The notes beneath the pieces were generated by a model. It was not told the DNA's origin. It did no database searches and worked only from the letters and a program-made list of their open reading frames with translations. Position numbers and translations under genes: made by a program. From Streptomyces sp. SPB162 (GTDB taxonomy: Bacteria; Actinomycetota; Actinomycetes; Streptomycetales; Streptomycetaceae): 64,000 nt of DNA. Of the stretch, positions 51,360 through 59,162 are shown one piece after another; the stretch's first letter is position 1; each line of letters starts with the position of its first letter. The stretch spans positions 3,541,001 through 3,605,000 of the forward strand of contig NZ_JAQFII010000001.1 in NCBI RefSeq assembly GCF_029504575.1, in the 5' to 3' direction.

Positions 51360-52745
51360 TCAGGCCGCAGTGCCGAGTATGGGCCTAGCCCGGAGTTCGA
51401 ATTCGCGCACGATCGGCTCGCCTCGGTGAGGAGCAAGGCGCGTGCGGAAGTCGCGCAGTGCCTGGACTGATCGCTCGCTGTGGACTCCGCTGAGTAGCTC
51501 CAGGGCGTTGCTGGCGGTGCCGACTGCCTCGTCCAGCCTGTCCTGCTGGAGGAACGCCGTGGCGAGTACCGAGCGGCTGATCGCCTGGCGGCGGCGCCGG
51601 TCGCTGTTTGCCTCCACCGACGCGCTCGCGAGGCGCTCGGCCTGGGCTGCCTCGCCGAGGTCACGGTGGACCAGGGCGGCCTCGGCTTCCAAATAGTGGT
51701 GGTCCAGAAAACGGACCCACGGCGATTCCTCGGCCGGCCCCCGGCTGGTGTCCAGTCCTCTGCCAGCCGCGTGGAGGGAAGCCGTGGCCTGGCGAGTGTC
51801 GCCGAGAGCGGCGTAACCGCGGGCGGCCATGGCGTGCAGCCGCATGAGGCCCAGCGGGCTGCCCGACGACTTGGCGGTCGCGATGCCCGCTCGGGCGAGC
51901 GAGACTCCTTCAGCGGGGTTGCCGAGGCTGGTGGCGAGGTGGGACATGCCCGCCAGGATCTGTCCACCGAGCACTCGGTCGCCGCCTTCGGCGCACAGTC
52001 TGAGTGCCTGGATCATGTAACGCTCGGCGAGTCCGTAGTCGGCGGTATCGTACGAGCACCAGCCAGCGGTCGCTGCCATCTTCGCGGCCGACGTGTACAG
52101 GAGTCGGCGCTGGTGGCTGGGCAAGTTGCGCTGTTGCAGCATCGGTGCGAGCTGGGTGCTCAGGTAGTGCACGATGCTCGCTCGGACTCCTCCGCCGCCG
52201 AAGCGGTTGTCCATCTCGTCGAACATCTCGATCATCGACTGGACCTGCTCGACGGGGCCTCCGTCGGCGACAGCGGCTAGGCGTGGAGCCTGATCGTCCT
52301 CAAGGAGCCAGAGGAGCCACTGCCGCTGGGGGTCCATGAGGGCCGTCGCGACGAACGGCACGGCCCCGAGCAGGCTGCGCCGCGAGATGTCGGTGGAGCC
52401 GAGCTCCGCGAGCGTGTGCAGTGTTTCACCCACGTCTTCACGGTACGTCAAGGCCCTTGCAACGACCGGACGCTGGCCCTGCTCCGAGAACCCGATGTCG
52501 GCGGGCGCGATGGGGCGTCCTAAGAAATCGGCCAAGGCAGCGGCGATGAACTCCGGGGCACGATCACGAGGCGTCATACCATGCAGCCACCGGGTCACGG
52601 ACGCCTTGTCGTAACGCGTGACCACGCCCTGCAGCGCGGCCAGTACGTTGACCTTGCGGGCAAGGGCGGCATGCGAACGACCGGCCTCCGAGATCACAGC
52701 CGCCAGCGCGGCGTTGGTCCCGCCGGCCCCCTTTGCACTTCCCAT
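51360..52745 (-). CDS. XRE-type regulator with TPR-like repeats
   Basis: A 461-residue protein, ATG 52745. The N-terminal 80 residues form an HTH (LAAVISEAGRSHAALARKVN, TRYDKASVTRWLHGMTPRDR); residues 110-460 are helical pairs with TPR-like spacing (LGLMRLHAMAARGYAALGDT, YLEAEAALVHRDLGEAAQAE). Streptomyces proteins of this type (NsdA-like) act as pathway or developmental regulators. It is divergent from the radical SAM operon starting at 52957, with 211 bases between, so it is the obvious candidate controller of that operon. Its stop is 9 bases from the SDR stop. Confidence 0.75.
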   Translation of the reverse strand: MGSAKGAGGTNAALAAVISEAGRSHAALARKVNVLAALQGVVTRYDKASVTRWLHGMTPRDRAPEFIAAALADFLGRPIAPADIGFSEQGQRPVVARALTYREDVGETLHTLAELGSTDISRRSLLGAVPFVATALMDPQRQWLLWLLEDDQAPRLAAVADGGPVEQVQSMIEMFDEMDNRFGGGGVRASIVHYLSTQLAPMLQQRNLPSHQRRLLYTSAAKMAATAGWCSYDTADYGLAERYMIQALRLCAEGGDRVLGGQILAGMSHLATSLGNPAEGVSLARAGIATAKSSGSPLGLMRLHAMAARGYAALGDTRQATASLHAAGRGLDTSRGPAEESPWVRFLDHHYLEAEAALVHRDLGEAAQAERLASASVEANSDRRRRQAISRSVLATAFLQQDRLDEAVGTASNALELLSGVHSERSVQALRDFRTRLAPHRGEPIVREFELRARPILGTAA

Positions 52746-52956
52746 GCGTCGATGATGCCCTGTCGATCACGCTCTGTCCCAGCCTTCCGACACAGGGGCA
52801 TGAAAGAACAACCCCCGTACAACCGAACAACCCCGCTGCCCCCTCCTCGCGGCCGGTGACAGCACTGAGACTGGAAGGGCTGCGGGCCGACCGCCCCTCC
52901 CAGCGGGGACTCTGCTGGAACGTCGCCGATGCCCTCAGCACCGGAGGGAGAACACC

Positions 52957-54477
52957 ATGCAGCCAGTAGTCGTGTTGGACTGCTTCACCGTCGAACCTAG
53001 CGGTCTCGGCGTACCGCCGTACCTGTCGACCTACGTCCGGAACGCCTGGTCGGCACTGCGTCGGGCAAGGCCGGAGGCGGACGTCCGATATGTGACCATC
53101 GACGACGTCCGCTGGTGTCTCGCGGGCAGAAAGCCCACCGTCGAACCGCCCCAGAGCGATCCGTTCACGTACTCGACCACCGTCAACCGGGACTCCGCCA
53201 TTCAGCTTCTGCGGGATGCCGAGATCGTGGTCGTCATCGCCGGAGACGCCGTTCCCTCCGTCCATCTGCACGCTGTGAACGGGTCGTTCGCGGAGATCGC
53301 CCGTGCGCTCGCCTGTGCACGAGGCCGTCGGTACCTCCTCGGGCCGTTGTCCACCTACGCCCTGGCCGCTCCTGCGGAGTACGCCGGGCTGTTCGACGCC
53401 GTCCACACCCACACGGTGACGTCCGGCGACCTCCTGCTCGGTAGCCAGCGCCCCGCCGCTTACGGGCAGATGCAGCGCGAGCGCGACTCCTTCGCCGGCC
53501 TCGTCGAGCAGATGCCCTGGCGGCCGATCGCCGAGCTGGAGCTGTACCGCGGCTGCACCCGGCGCAAATTCTGCGACTTCTGCAACGAGCCAGCGAAGTC
53601 CCCTCTCGTCGCCTTCCGCGAGGTCGACGATGTCGTCGCCGAGGCTGACCAGCTCTACGCCGCTGGCGTCCGGAACTTCCGACTCGGGCAGCAGACCTGC
53701 TTCTTCTCCTATCGAAACCGGGACGAGGACGCGATCCGCGCCCTGCTCGGCGGCATCCGTGAGCGCTGCCCCGAGCTGGAAGTGCTCCACATCGACAACG
53801 CGGACCCCCTCGCTGTGGCCGCGCCGGTCGGCCTGCGCATCGCCAAGCTGGTGGCGGACTACTGCACCGAGGGCAACTGCGCGCCGATGGGCATCGAAAG
53901 CTTCGACCCGGTAGTTATCGCGAGGAACACTCTCACCTGCACGCCCGAGGTTCTGACCCGTGCGGTCGAGCACGTGAACGAGGCGGGTGCCGCCCGTGGT
54001 CCCGGTGGTCTGCCGATGCTGCTCCCGGGCCTGAACTTGATCTACGGTCTGCCTGGCGAGACCCACGGCACCCACGTGGCAAATCTTCGGGGCCTGGCGG
54101 AAATTCTCGATGCCGGCCTTCTGTGCCATCGGACGAACGTCCGCCTGGCGCGGGCCTTTCCCGGTACACCGTTGGCCGCGCTCGGCGAGCTGGAACCGCT
54201 GCCGTCGGCGGAGCACTTCGCCTCCTGGAAGGCGGACATCGACTTCACCTGGGACCAGCCGATGAAGGAGCGGGTCTATCCGACTGGTCTGCGCGTGCCG
54301 GGACTTCACTCCTACTTCATCGGCCAGGGCGGCACCTGGTGGCGACGGCTGGGCTCGTACTCGATCCAGATCGTCGAGCGCGACGCGGCGGTGCCGCTCG
54401 GCACTACCGGCGACGTGGTGGTGACCGGCCACGCGCCTCGCATGATCTACGGAGAACGTGTTGCATCAGCTTCCTGA
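52957..54477 (+). CDS. radical SAM protein with CX5CX2C motif
   Basis: A 506-residue enzyme, ATG 52957 behind GGGAGAACACC. The iron-sulfur motif is ELYRGCTRRKFCDFCNEP: Cys200, Cys206 and Cys209, spacing CX5CX2C instead of CX3CX2C. Residues 215-440 contain the TIM-barrel features (FRLGQQTCFFSYRNRDEDAI, HIDNADPLAVA, MGIESFDP, LIYGLPGETHGTHVANLRGL). The N-terminal 180 residues resemble a B12-binding-like Rossmann region (EIVVVIAGDAVPSVHLHAVN) but lack the DxHxxG motif. First gene of a seven-gene operon. Reaction unknown; the nucleotide-related neighbours suggest a nucleoside or nucleotide-sugar substrate. Confidence 0.82.
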   Translation: MQPVVVLDCFTVEPSGLGVPPYLSTYVRNAWSALRRARPEADVRYVTIDDVRWCLAGRKPTVEPPQSDPFTYSTTVNRDSAIQLLRDAEIVVVIAGDAVPSVHLHAVNGSFAEIARALACARGRRYLLGPLSTYALAAPAEYAGLFDAVHTHTVTSGDLLLGSQRPAAYGQMQRERDSFAGLVEQMPWRPIAELELYRGCTRRKFCDFCNEPAKSPLVAFREVDDVVAEADQLYAAGVRNFRLGQQTCFFSYRNRDEDAIRALLGGIRERCPELEVLHIDNADPLAVAAPVGLRIAKLVADYCTEGNCAPMGIESFDPVVIARNTLTCTPEVLTRAVEHVNEAGAARGPGGLPMLLPGLNLIYGLPGETHGTHVANLRGLAEILDAGLLCHRTNVRLARAFPGTPLAALGELEPLPSAEHFASWKADIDFTWDQPMKERVYPTGLRVPGLHSYFIGQGGTWWRRLGSYSIQIVERDAAVPLGTTGDVVVTGHAPRMIYGERVASAS

Positions 54478-55171
54478 CGGGACGCTCGCGACGTTGGCAG
54501 CCCTGGATGCGGCGGCGGACCGCACCGTCCGTGCAGGGCTGCTGCTGCCCTGGGCCAACGTCGCTGTGGAGACCGAATTGACCCGCCTCGGCCTGCGCCA
54601 CACGGTCTTCCACCATGCGCGGCTTGTGCCTGCGTCCAGGACGACGGCGATCGACGCCTCATTCTGGCTCGGGCTGCGTGAGGCGTCAGCGCAGGCCCTG
54701 GACTCCCTGTCCCATATTCCTCTCGACGCAGTGATGCTGGCGTGCACGTCAGCAGGCTTCACCGATGGTCCGCCGCTACCGGGCGGAGTGTTCACCGCTT
54801 TCGACGCCCTTCTGCGGGCTCTCGCCGAGGCAGCCGTGGTGCGCGTGGTACTGGTTACGCCCTACCCCGCCCTGGTGACCGAAGCGGAGTCGACAGCATT
54901 TGCCGAGGCCGGCGTGGAGGTCTTGGCTCATGCGAGCCTGGGCCTGGCCGACGGCTATCCCGCGATCACCCCGGATCAGATCCTGTCCCTGGTAGGGCAG
55001 CTACCACAGGAAGCGATCGGGGCTGCCGAAGCGGTGGTCTTCTCGTGCACCGGATGGCACACCCTGCCGGTGATCGCTGAACTGGAGCACCGGTTCGGGA
55101 AGCCGGTCTTCTCGTCCAACCTCGCCATGGCACTTCTGGCAACCCGAGCCCGTGCTGGAGTCAGTTCATGA
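54458..55171 (+). CDS. Asp/Glu racemase-superfamily protein (maleate isomerase-like)
   Basis: A 237-residue protein. GTG 54458 is preferred, behind GGAGAAC, overlapping the radical SAM stop by 20 bases. Two active-site Cys stand where expected: Cys96 in VMLACTSAGFTDGPP and Cys197 in VVFSCTGWHTLPVI. LLPWANVAVETELTRLG is the N-terminal signature of the maleate cis-trans isomerase / arylmalonate decarboxylase group. These enzymes isomerise, racemise or decarboxylate a dicarboxylate through the paired Cys. Substrate unknown. It may act on a four-carbon or larger dicarboxylate made or used by the radical SAM enzyme. Confidence 0.78.
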   Translation: MLHQLPDGTLATLAALDAAADRTVRAGLLLPWANVAVETELTRLGLRHTVFHHARLVPASRTTAIDASFWLGLREASAQALDSLSHIPLDAVMLACTSAGFTDGPPLPGGVFTAFDALLRALAEAAVVRVVLVTPYPALVTEAESTAFAEAGVEVLAHASLGLADGYPAITPDQILSLVGQLPQEAIGAAEAVVFSCTGWHTLPVIAELEHRFGKPVFSSNLAMALLATRARAGVSS

Positions 55172-55992
55172 CGATCGAGAGAGCGAAGGCGACGCCGCTT
55201 GAGATCCGGCGCGTCCACCGGCTGGTGGCCCGTGCCGCCGGTCTCCCGGGTGTGCAGGCCGAGGTGGAGGCCAATCACGACGAGAACCGGTGGTGGCCGA
55301 CGTCGATCAGCGATCCACGGGTACGGATGCTCGCTGCTGGCTGGTCCACCCGGGTCTCCTATCGAATGGTGGAGACGTACGCCCGGGTGATCGCCTCGGC
55401 GAACGCCCGTGGCTTCGATAACCTCGTTGCCGCCTCCGACGCCGAGCTTGCATCACTTGTGCGCCCCATCGGCCTGCCGCAGACCCGGATCGACTATCTG
55501 CGCTCCCTCGCGGAGCTTCTCCGTGGCTGGGAGAAGGAGGGGACCGACCCGACTGGGGATACGGCCGACTGCGATGCCTTGATCCTGGACTTCGCCACGC
55601 GGGTGCGAGGTGCGTCCTACAAGGTCGCCCAGTGCGCACTGCTCACCGCCCGCGGGTATCACTGCGGCATCATCCCCGTGGACTCCGGCATGGTCACCAA
55701 GCTCGCACCCGCCTTGGGCCTCGCCCTTCCGACGGGAGCCGTGGCACACGAACGTATGCGGCACGTCCTTGAAGCGGCCGTGCACGCCCGCTCAGCCGAG
55801 TTCCGCTCGCTGGCCACCGACAACGAGTACCTGGTGACCATCCCCGAGGGGTCGGAGCCAACCTGGTTCGCACACCTCGTCTTGATCTACTTCAAGCGCC
55901 TGTACCTGAACGGTCCCGCTCAGCAGCTCTGCCGTCGGCGACCGGTCTGCTCGAAGGTCGTCGACTGCGCACATCGTGCCCGCCGTGCTTGA
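55168..55992 (+). CDS. HhH-GPD DNA-glycosylase-like protein
   Basis: A 274-residue protein (ATGA overlap). It resembles endonuclease III: a helix-hairpin-helix stretch VRGASYKVAQCALLTARGYH is followed by CGIIPVDSGMVTKLAPALGL, where Asp in PVDSGM matches the catalytic Asp position (VDTHV). The C-terminal LCRRRPVCSKVVDC is CX5CX5C, similar to the EndoIII iron-sulfur loop (CX6CX2CX5C) but lacking one Cys. The catalytic Lys is not evident. A DNA repair or base-removing role in an operon of nucleotide enzymes is unusual; it could protect DNA from a modified base or be a repurposed fold. Confidence 0.65.
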   Translation: MTIERAKATPLEIRRVHRLVARAAGLPGVQAEVEANHDENRWWPTSISDPRVRMLAAGWSTRVSYRMVETYARVIASANARGFDNLVAASDAELASLVRPIGLPQTRIDYLRSLAELLRGWEKEGTDPTGDTADCDALILDFATRVRGASYKVAQCALLTARGYHCGIIPVDSGMVTKLAPALGLALPTGAVAHERMRHVLEAAVHARSAEFRSLATDNEYLVTIPEGSEPTWFAHLVLIYFKRLYLNGPAQQLCRRRPVCSKVVDCAHRARRA

Positions 55993-56008
55993 CCTTCTGG
56001 AGGACACC

Positions 56009-56827
56009 GTGGAACGGCTTGACGTGATCGGCAACATCAGCCGGGACCGGACCCGCTATCCCGATCACCGTGGTGGATCCCGGCTCGGCGGAGCGGCTCT
56101 GTTCCTGTCCCTGGCGGCGGTAAGGGCCGGCCGCCGGGCGGCCCCGGTCTGCATCCTCGGCGGCGATCTCGCGCATCTTCCGGAGTCGCTGGGTCTGGAC
56201 ACGCTCGACTGGACGGCCCGGATCCAGGCCGACGGCGTGTCCACCACCTTCGACCTGCAGTACGACCTGCAAGGCGAGCTGGTGGAAGTAGGCACCGACT
56301 ACGGGGTGGCCGAGGGCCTGACCGAGCATGCGCTCAGGCACGTGGACCTGCACCCGGGCGGCACCTACCACGTCTGCTGCCGCCGGCCGTTGGGCGTCGC
56401 GGCTGTACTCGACCGACTCGCCTTGAACGGGAGCGACTTCAGTGCGGACTTCTTCCTGCCGAGCGCGGAGGAGATGATCCGCGCTGCCGCCCCATGGCTG
56501 CCGAAGGCGACCACGTTGTTCGTCAACGCCGCCGAGCACCGGCTTCTGGAGCAAGTGATCGATTCCGCTGTGCTCCCGGAGGTGGTCATCACCGATGGCC
56601 CCCGGGCCGCAGTAGTTCACCGCTTCGGGCGCCAAGTCGCCTCCGCCGTTCCGCCGCCGCATCCTCCGCGCGAGGTCTCCGGTGCCGGAGACACCTTGGC
56701 CGGGACCTTTCTGGCCCATCGTTCGCAGGGTGCGACAGCCGCCCAGGCGCTGGCGGAGGCGACTGGAGCTGCGGCTCGGTACGTCGCGGCCCCGTCCCTT
56801 CCGATCCCCGCGCCCCGTCGCGGCTGA
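56009..56827 (+). CDS. PfkB-family carbohydrate/nucleoside kinase
   Basis: A 272-residue kinase. GTG 56009 is chosen for the GGAGG 5 bases before it; an upstream GTG at 55976 is in frame. DVIGNISRDRTRYPDHRGGS with GGAALFLSLAAVRAG gives the N-terminal substrate region, and the C-terminal PREVSGAGDTLAGTFLAHRS is the PfkB signature 2 with the catalytic Asp. The lid region (TTFDLQYDLQGELVEVGTDY) is long. Family members phosphorylate ribose, fructose, adenosine or pyrimidine nucleosides. Next to a nucleoside-ribosyltransferase-type gene, ribose or nucleoside phosphorylation is most likely. Confidence 0.85.
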   Translation: MERLDVIGNISRDRTRYPDHRGGSRLGGAALFLSLAAVRAGRRAAPVCILGGDLAHLPESLGLDTLDWTARIQADGVSTTFDLQYDLQGELVEVGTDYGVAEGLTEHALRHVDLHPGGTYHVCCRRPLGVAAVLDRLALNGSDFSADFFLPSAEEMIRAAAPWLPKATTLFVNAAEHRLLEQVIDSAVLPEVVITDGPRAAVVHRFGRQVASAVPPPHPPREVSGAGDTLAGTFLAHRSQGATAAQALAEATGAAARYVAAPSLPIPAPRRG

Positions 56828-56831
56828 CCTA

Positions 56832-57806
56832 ATGACTTGGGGGCCATTCCCGGTGTCCGTCTACGTAGCCCACCGGCTCTTTGCCGCGCACGACCGCGCT
56901 CTCGCCGCCGACCTCGCTGATCGACTCGCCGCGAAAGTCGGACCCGAGCGCGTCTTCCTGCCGTTCTGCGACACCGACGAGGAGGACCTGATCGCCGAGG
57001 TCAAAGGGCGCCGCCTGTTCGAGCTGGACCGCGAACGCCTCGGCCGCCTCGACGCCATGGTCGCCATCCTGCACGGACCAAGTCTCGACGACGGAGTCTG
57101 CATGGAAATCGGGTACGCCGCTGCATCGGGTGTCCCGGTCATCGTGCTCACCACCGACTTCCAGACCTACTCGCTGACCGAGGCTGGCCCTCGCCTCGAA
57201 TTCCCCGACCCCCTCCTCCAGGCCGTAGCCACACGCATCGTGCGCGTCACCAAGCTCGGACCGCCAACCCTGCCGTCGGCTCCGCCCCAGTCCCGCTTCC
57301 CGGGCTTCCAGGTGCGCAATGTGGCCCAGACGAACACGGCACTCGACGCGGCCGTCGACGCGCTGCTCGACCTCCCGGATCGTGCTCCCCGTCTCTTGGG
57401 TGCACCTGCCGTAATCGGCGCACCCGTCTACGTCGAAGCATCGCCGTACACGGCATGGGGTCGAGATCATCTGGCCAAGTCATGTGTGGACGCCGGCCAC
57501 ACGGTGATGGTGCCCCAGCGCTTCACGTCGTCGGACCCGGTAGCAGGGGCCTTGGCCGACCTGACCGCGGTGTGCTCGGCTGCTCGGCTACTGGCCGATG
57601 TCTCCGGCCCGGAAACGCCGCCCGGAACCGCCCTGCTCATAGGTGCGGCTGCGGCCAGCGGCGTACGGATCGCAGCCTTCCAACCGCGCCCGACGTTCAC
57701 ACACGCCCATGGCCGGGAGCCCAACTGGCGGAACCTCATGATCCAGTACGCCGCCGACGCTCACCTCGACAATGGCGACGCCGTCCTGTCCTGGCTGGCC
57801 ACATGA
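56832..57806 (+). CDS. protein with two nucleoside 2-deoxyribosyltransferase-like domains
   Basis: A 324-residue protein, ATG 56832. Residues 5-170 are NDT-like: VSVYVAHRLFAAHDRALAAD, the Asp in LGRLDAMVAILHG and the nucleophile region SLDDGVCMEIGYAAASGVPV (Glu92). A linker of about 40 residues is followed by a second, shorter unit: GAPVYVEASPYTAWGRDHLA, VCSAARLLADVSGPETPPGT with ALLIGAAAASGVRIAAF, where the Glu is missing. Enzymes of this family include MilB/BlsM, the CMP N-glycosidases of mildiomycin and blasticidin biosynthesis. A nucleotide N-glycosidase or transferase is likely. Overlaps the kinase gene (ATGA). Confidence 0.8.
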   Translation: MTWGPFPVSVYVAHRLFAAHDRALAADLADRLAAKVGPERVFLPFCDTDEEDLIAEVKGRRLFELDRERLGRLDAMVAILHGPSLDDGVCMEIGYAAASGVPVIVLTTDFQTYSLTEAGPRLEFPDPLLQAVATRIVRVTKLGPPTLPSAPPQSRFPGFQVRNVAQTNTALDAAVDALLDLPDRAPRLLGAPAVIGAPVYVEASPYTAWGRDHLAKSCVDAGHTVMVPQRFTSSDPVAGALADLTAVCSAARLLADVSGPETPPGTALLIGAAAASGVRIAAFQPRPTFTHAHGREPNWRNLMIQYAADAHLDNGDAVLSWLAT

Positions 57807-58303
57807 ACCTCGACGAGATCGCCGGCGACTACCAGACCTTGGTCCTGGAAGGCTGCGACGGGGTCGGCAAGAGCACGCTCGGCGAACGCTTATCGACGGA
57901 CCACGGCTTCGTCGTAGTGCACTCCCCGAAAACGCCCGACCATCTCGACCTGGCCACCCGCTACAGGAACATTCTCGCTGGCCCCGGACGGATCCTCTTC
58001 GACCGGTGCTTCATCAGCGAACTCGTCTACGGCCCCCTTCACCGTGGCCAGTCCCGGATCAACTGGAGCCAGGCGATCGACCTTGCCGAGAGCGTCATCG
58101 AGCGCTCCGGCGTGCTCGTCCACCTGACCGCATCGCCAGCCATCATCCGCAAGCGACTCCTTCAGCGCGACGGCGAGGCGGTCAGCTTGGAGGAAGTATC
58201 CGCGCTAGTGACGGGGTACGACAGGGTCTTTTCCACCCTCGCTGACTACACCCGCGTGCTCAGCATCGACACCACGGCCCTCGAACTCCCTTCGGCAGGG
58301 TGA
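57803..58303 (+). CDS. thymidylate/deoxynucleoside-kinase-like protein
   Basis: A 166-residue P-loop kinase. LVLEGCDGVGKSTLGERLST is the dTMP-kinase-like P-loop; ILFDRCFISELVYGPLHRGQ is the DR[Y/F]..S motif; VLVHLTASPAIIRKRLLQRD is the LID-side Arg region. Short for Tmk (over 200), closer to compact deoxynucleoside kinases and phage-type nucleotide kinases. It overlaps genes on both sides, so it is made with the NDT-like and MazG proteins. A (modified) nucleoside or nucleotide is the likely substrate. Confidence 0.8.
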   Translation: MNLDEIAGDYQTLVLEGCDGVGKSTLGERLSTDHGFVVVHSPKTPDHLDLATRYRNILAGPGRILFDRCFISELVYGPLHRGQSRINWSQAIDLAESVIERSGVLVHLTASPAIIRKRLLQRDGEAVSLEEVSALVTGYDRVFSTLADYTRVLSIDTTALELPSAG

Positions 58304-58689
58304 CGGCCTGCCGAAGCCAGCACGCCGACACTCTGCTCCCGCTAGGCTTCGAAGGCACCTGCTGTACCGCCGCTGGAGGAGTCTTGGAGATCGGGTCCGC
58401 CCAGAAGCTCGCCTGGGAAAATAAGACCCTCAAGGGGTTCAACACCGCAGACGTGGCCTTGGAGTTCGGCCTTCTCACCGCCGAGGTCGGCGAAGCCTTC
58501 ACCGCCTGGCGCAAGGGGCTTCCCGATCTCGGGGAAGAACTGGCCGACGTCTTCCTCTACCTCACGGCCCTGGCCGAGATGAACGGCGTGGACCTGGACT
58601 CCGAGGTCGCCCGGAAGATCGAAAAGAACACGCGGCGTACGTACGAACGAAACGAGCATGGGGCTCAGATCCGGACGAGCGACGTCTAA
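58300..58689 (+). CDS. mazG: MazG-like nucleotide pyrophosphohydrolase
   Basis: A 129-residue protein. GTG 58300 overlaps the kinase stop (GTGA), but TTG 58384 behind GGAGGA also fits and gives a more standard N-terminus. The MazG core is FGLLTAEVGEAFTAWRKGLP then DLGEELADVFLYLTALAEMN (EExxE and ExxD metal sites). The family hydrolyses NTPs or dNTPs, often non-canonical ones, to NMP and PPi. Last gene of the radical SAM operon, before a strong terminator. House-cleaning of a modified nucleotide is a natural role. Confidence 0.85.
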   Translation: MTACRSQHADTLLPLGFEGTCCTAAGGVLEIGSAQKLAWENKTLKGFNTADVALEFGLLTAEVGEAFTAWRKGLPDLGEELADVFLYLTALAEMNGVDLDSEVARKIEKNTRRTYERNEHGAQIRTSDV

Positions 58690-58702
58690 GTCTTCCCACT
58701 CA

Positions 58703-58744
58703 ACGACGGCGGGCCCCCGACACTGGTCGGGGGCCCGCCGTCGT
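58703..58744. terminator. 19-bp perfect hairpin terminator
   Basis: ACGACGGCGGGCCCCCGAC pairs completely with its complement around ACTG. It lies between the mazG stop (+) and the end of the excisionase-like gene (-), so it serves both strands. Confidence 0.85.
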
Positions 58745-58780
58745 ACAGGTCAAGGTCAGCACATCGCTCGGTTGACGCTT

Positions 58781-59068
58781 CTAGGCGGCGAGGCCGTGAC
58801 GCTCGCTTCTGCCGTCGCCCAGATCTCCACCTGCCTGCGGGCGCTCCAGGCCCAGCAACTTCAGCAGGTCAGCCGTCACCACCCGGTAGGCGTTGCCGAG
58901 ACGCAGCACCTTGACCGGATACTCCCCCTGCTTCGCGAGTCCGTATCCCGTTGATCGGCCGATCATCAGCGCTCGGTTTGAGGTGTCGAGGTCGATCACA
59001 GCAGGCAGGGCCAGCAGCTCGTCGCCCGTCAGTCCTCGTGCCTCACGGGACGAATCAGATGCCGCCAT
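58781..59068 (-). CDS. excisionase-like small HTH protein
   Basis: A 95-residue protein, ATG 59068 behind AGGAGGGCACC. The HTH_17-type unit reads LDTSNRALMIGRSTGYGLAK then QGEYPVKVLRLGNAYRVVTA, the usual pattern of AlpA/Xis-type proteins that bind att arms. It is divergent from the regulator-integrase pair, with 94 bases between, a normal arrangement for controlling excision. The Gly/Arg C-terminus is likely disordered. Confidence 0.7.
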   Translation of the reverse strand: MAASDSSREARGLTGDELLALPAVIDLDTSNRALMIGRSTGYGLAKQGEYPVKVLRLGNAYRVVTADLLKLLGLERPQAGGDLGDGRSERHGLAA

Positions 59069-59162
59069 GGTGGTGCCCTCCTGGGAATATCTCGTGTCGT
59101 GGTGACGCCGTAGATGTATCACGAAGTTGCGGCAGCGCCTTTTGACTGCCTAAAGTGTCGCC

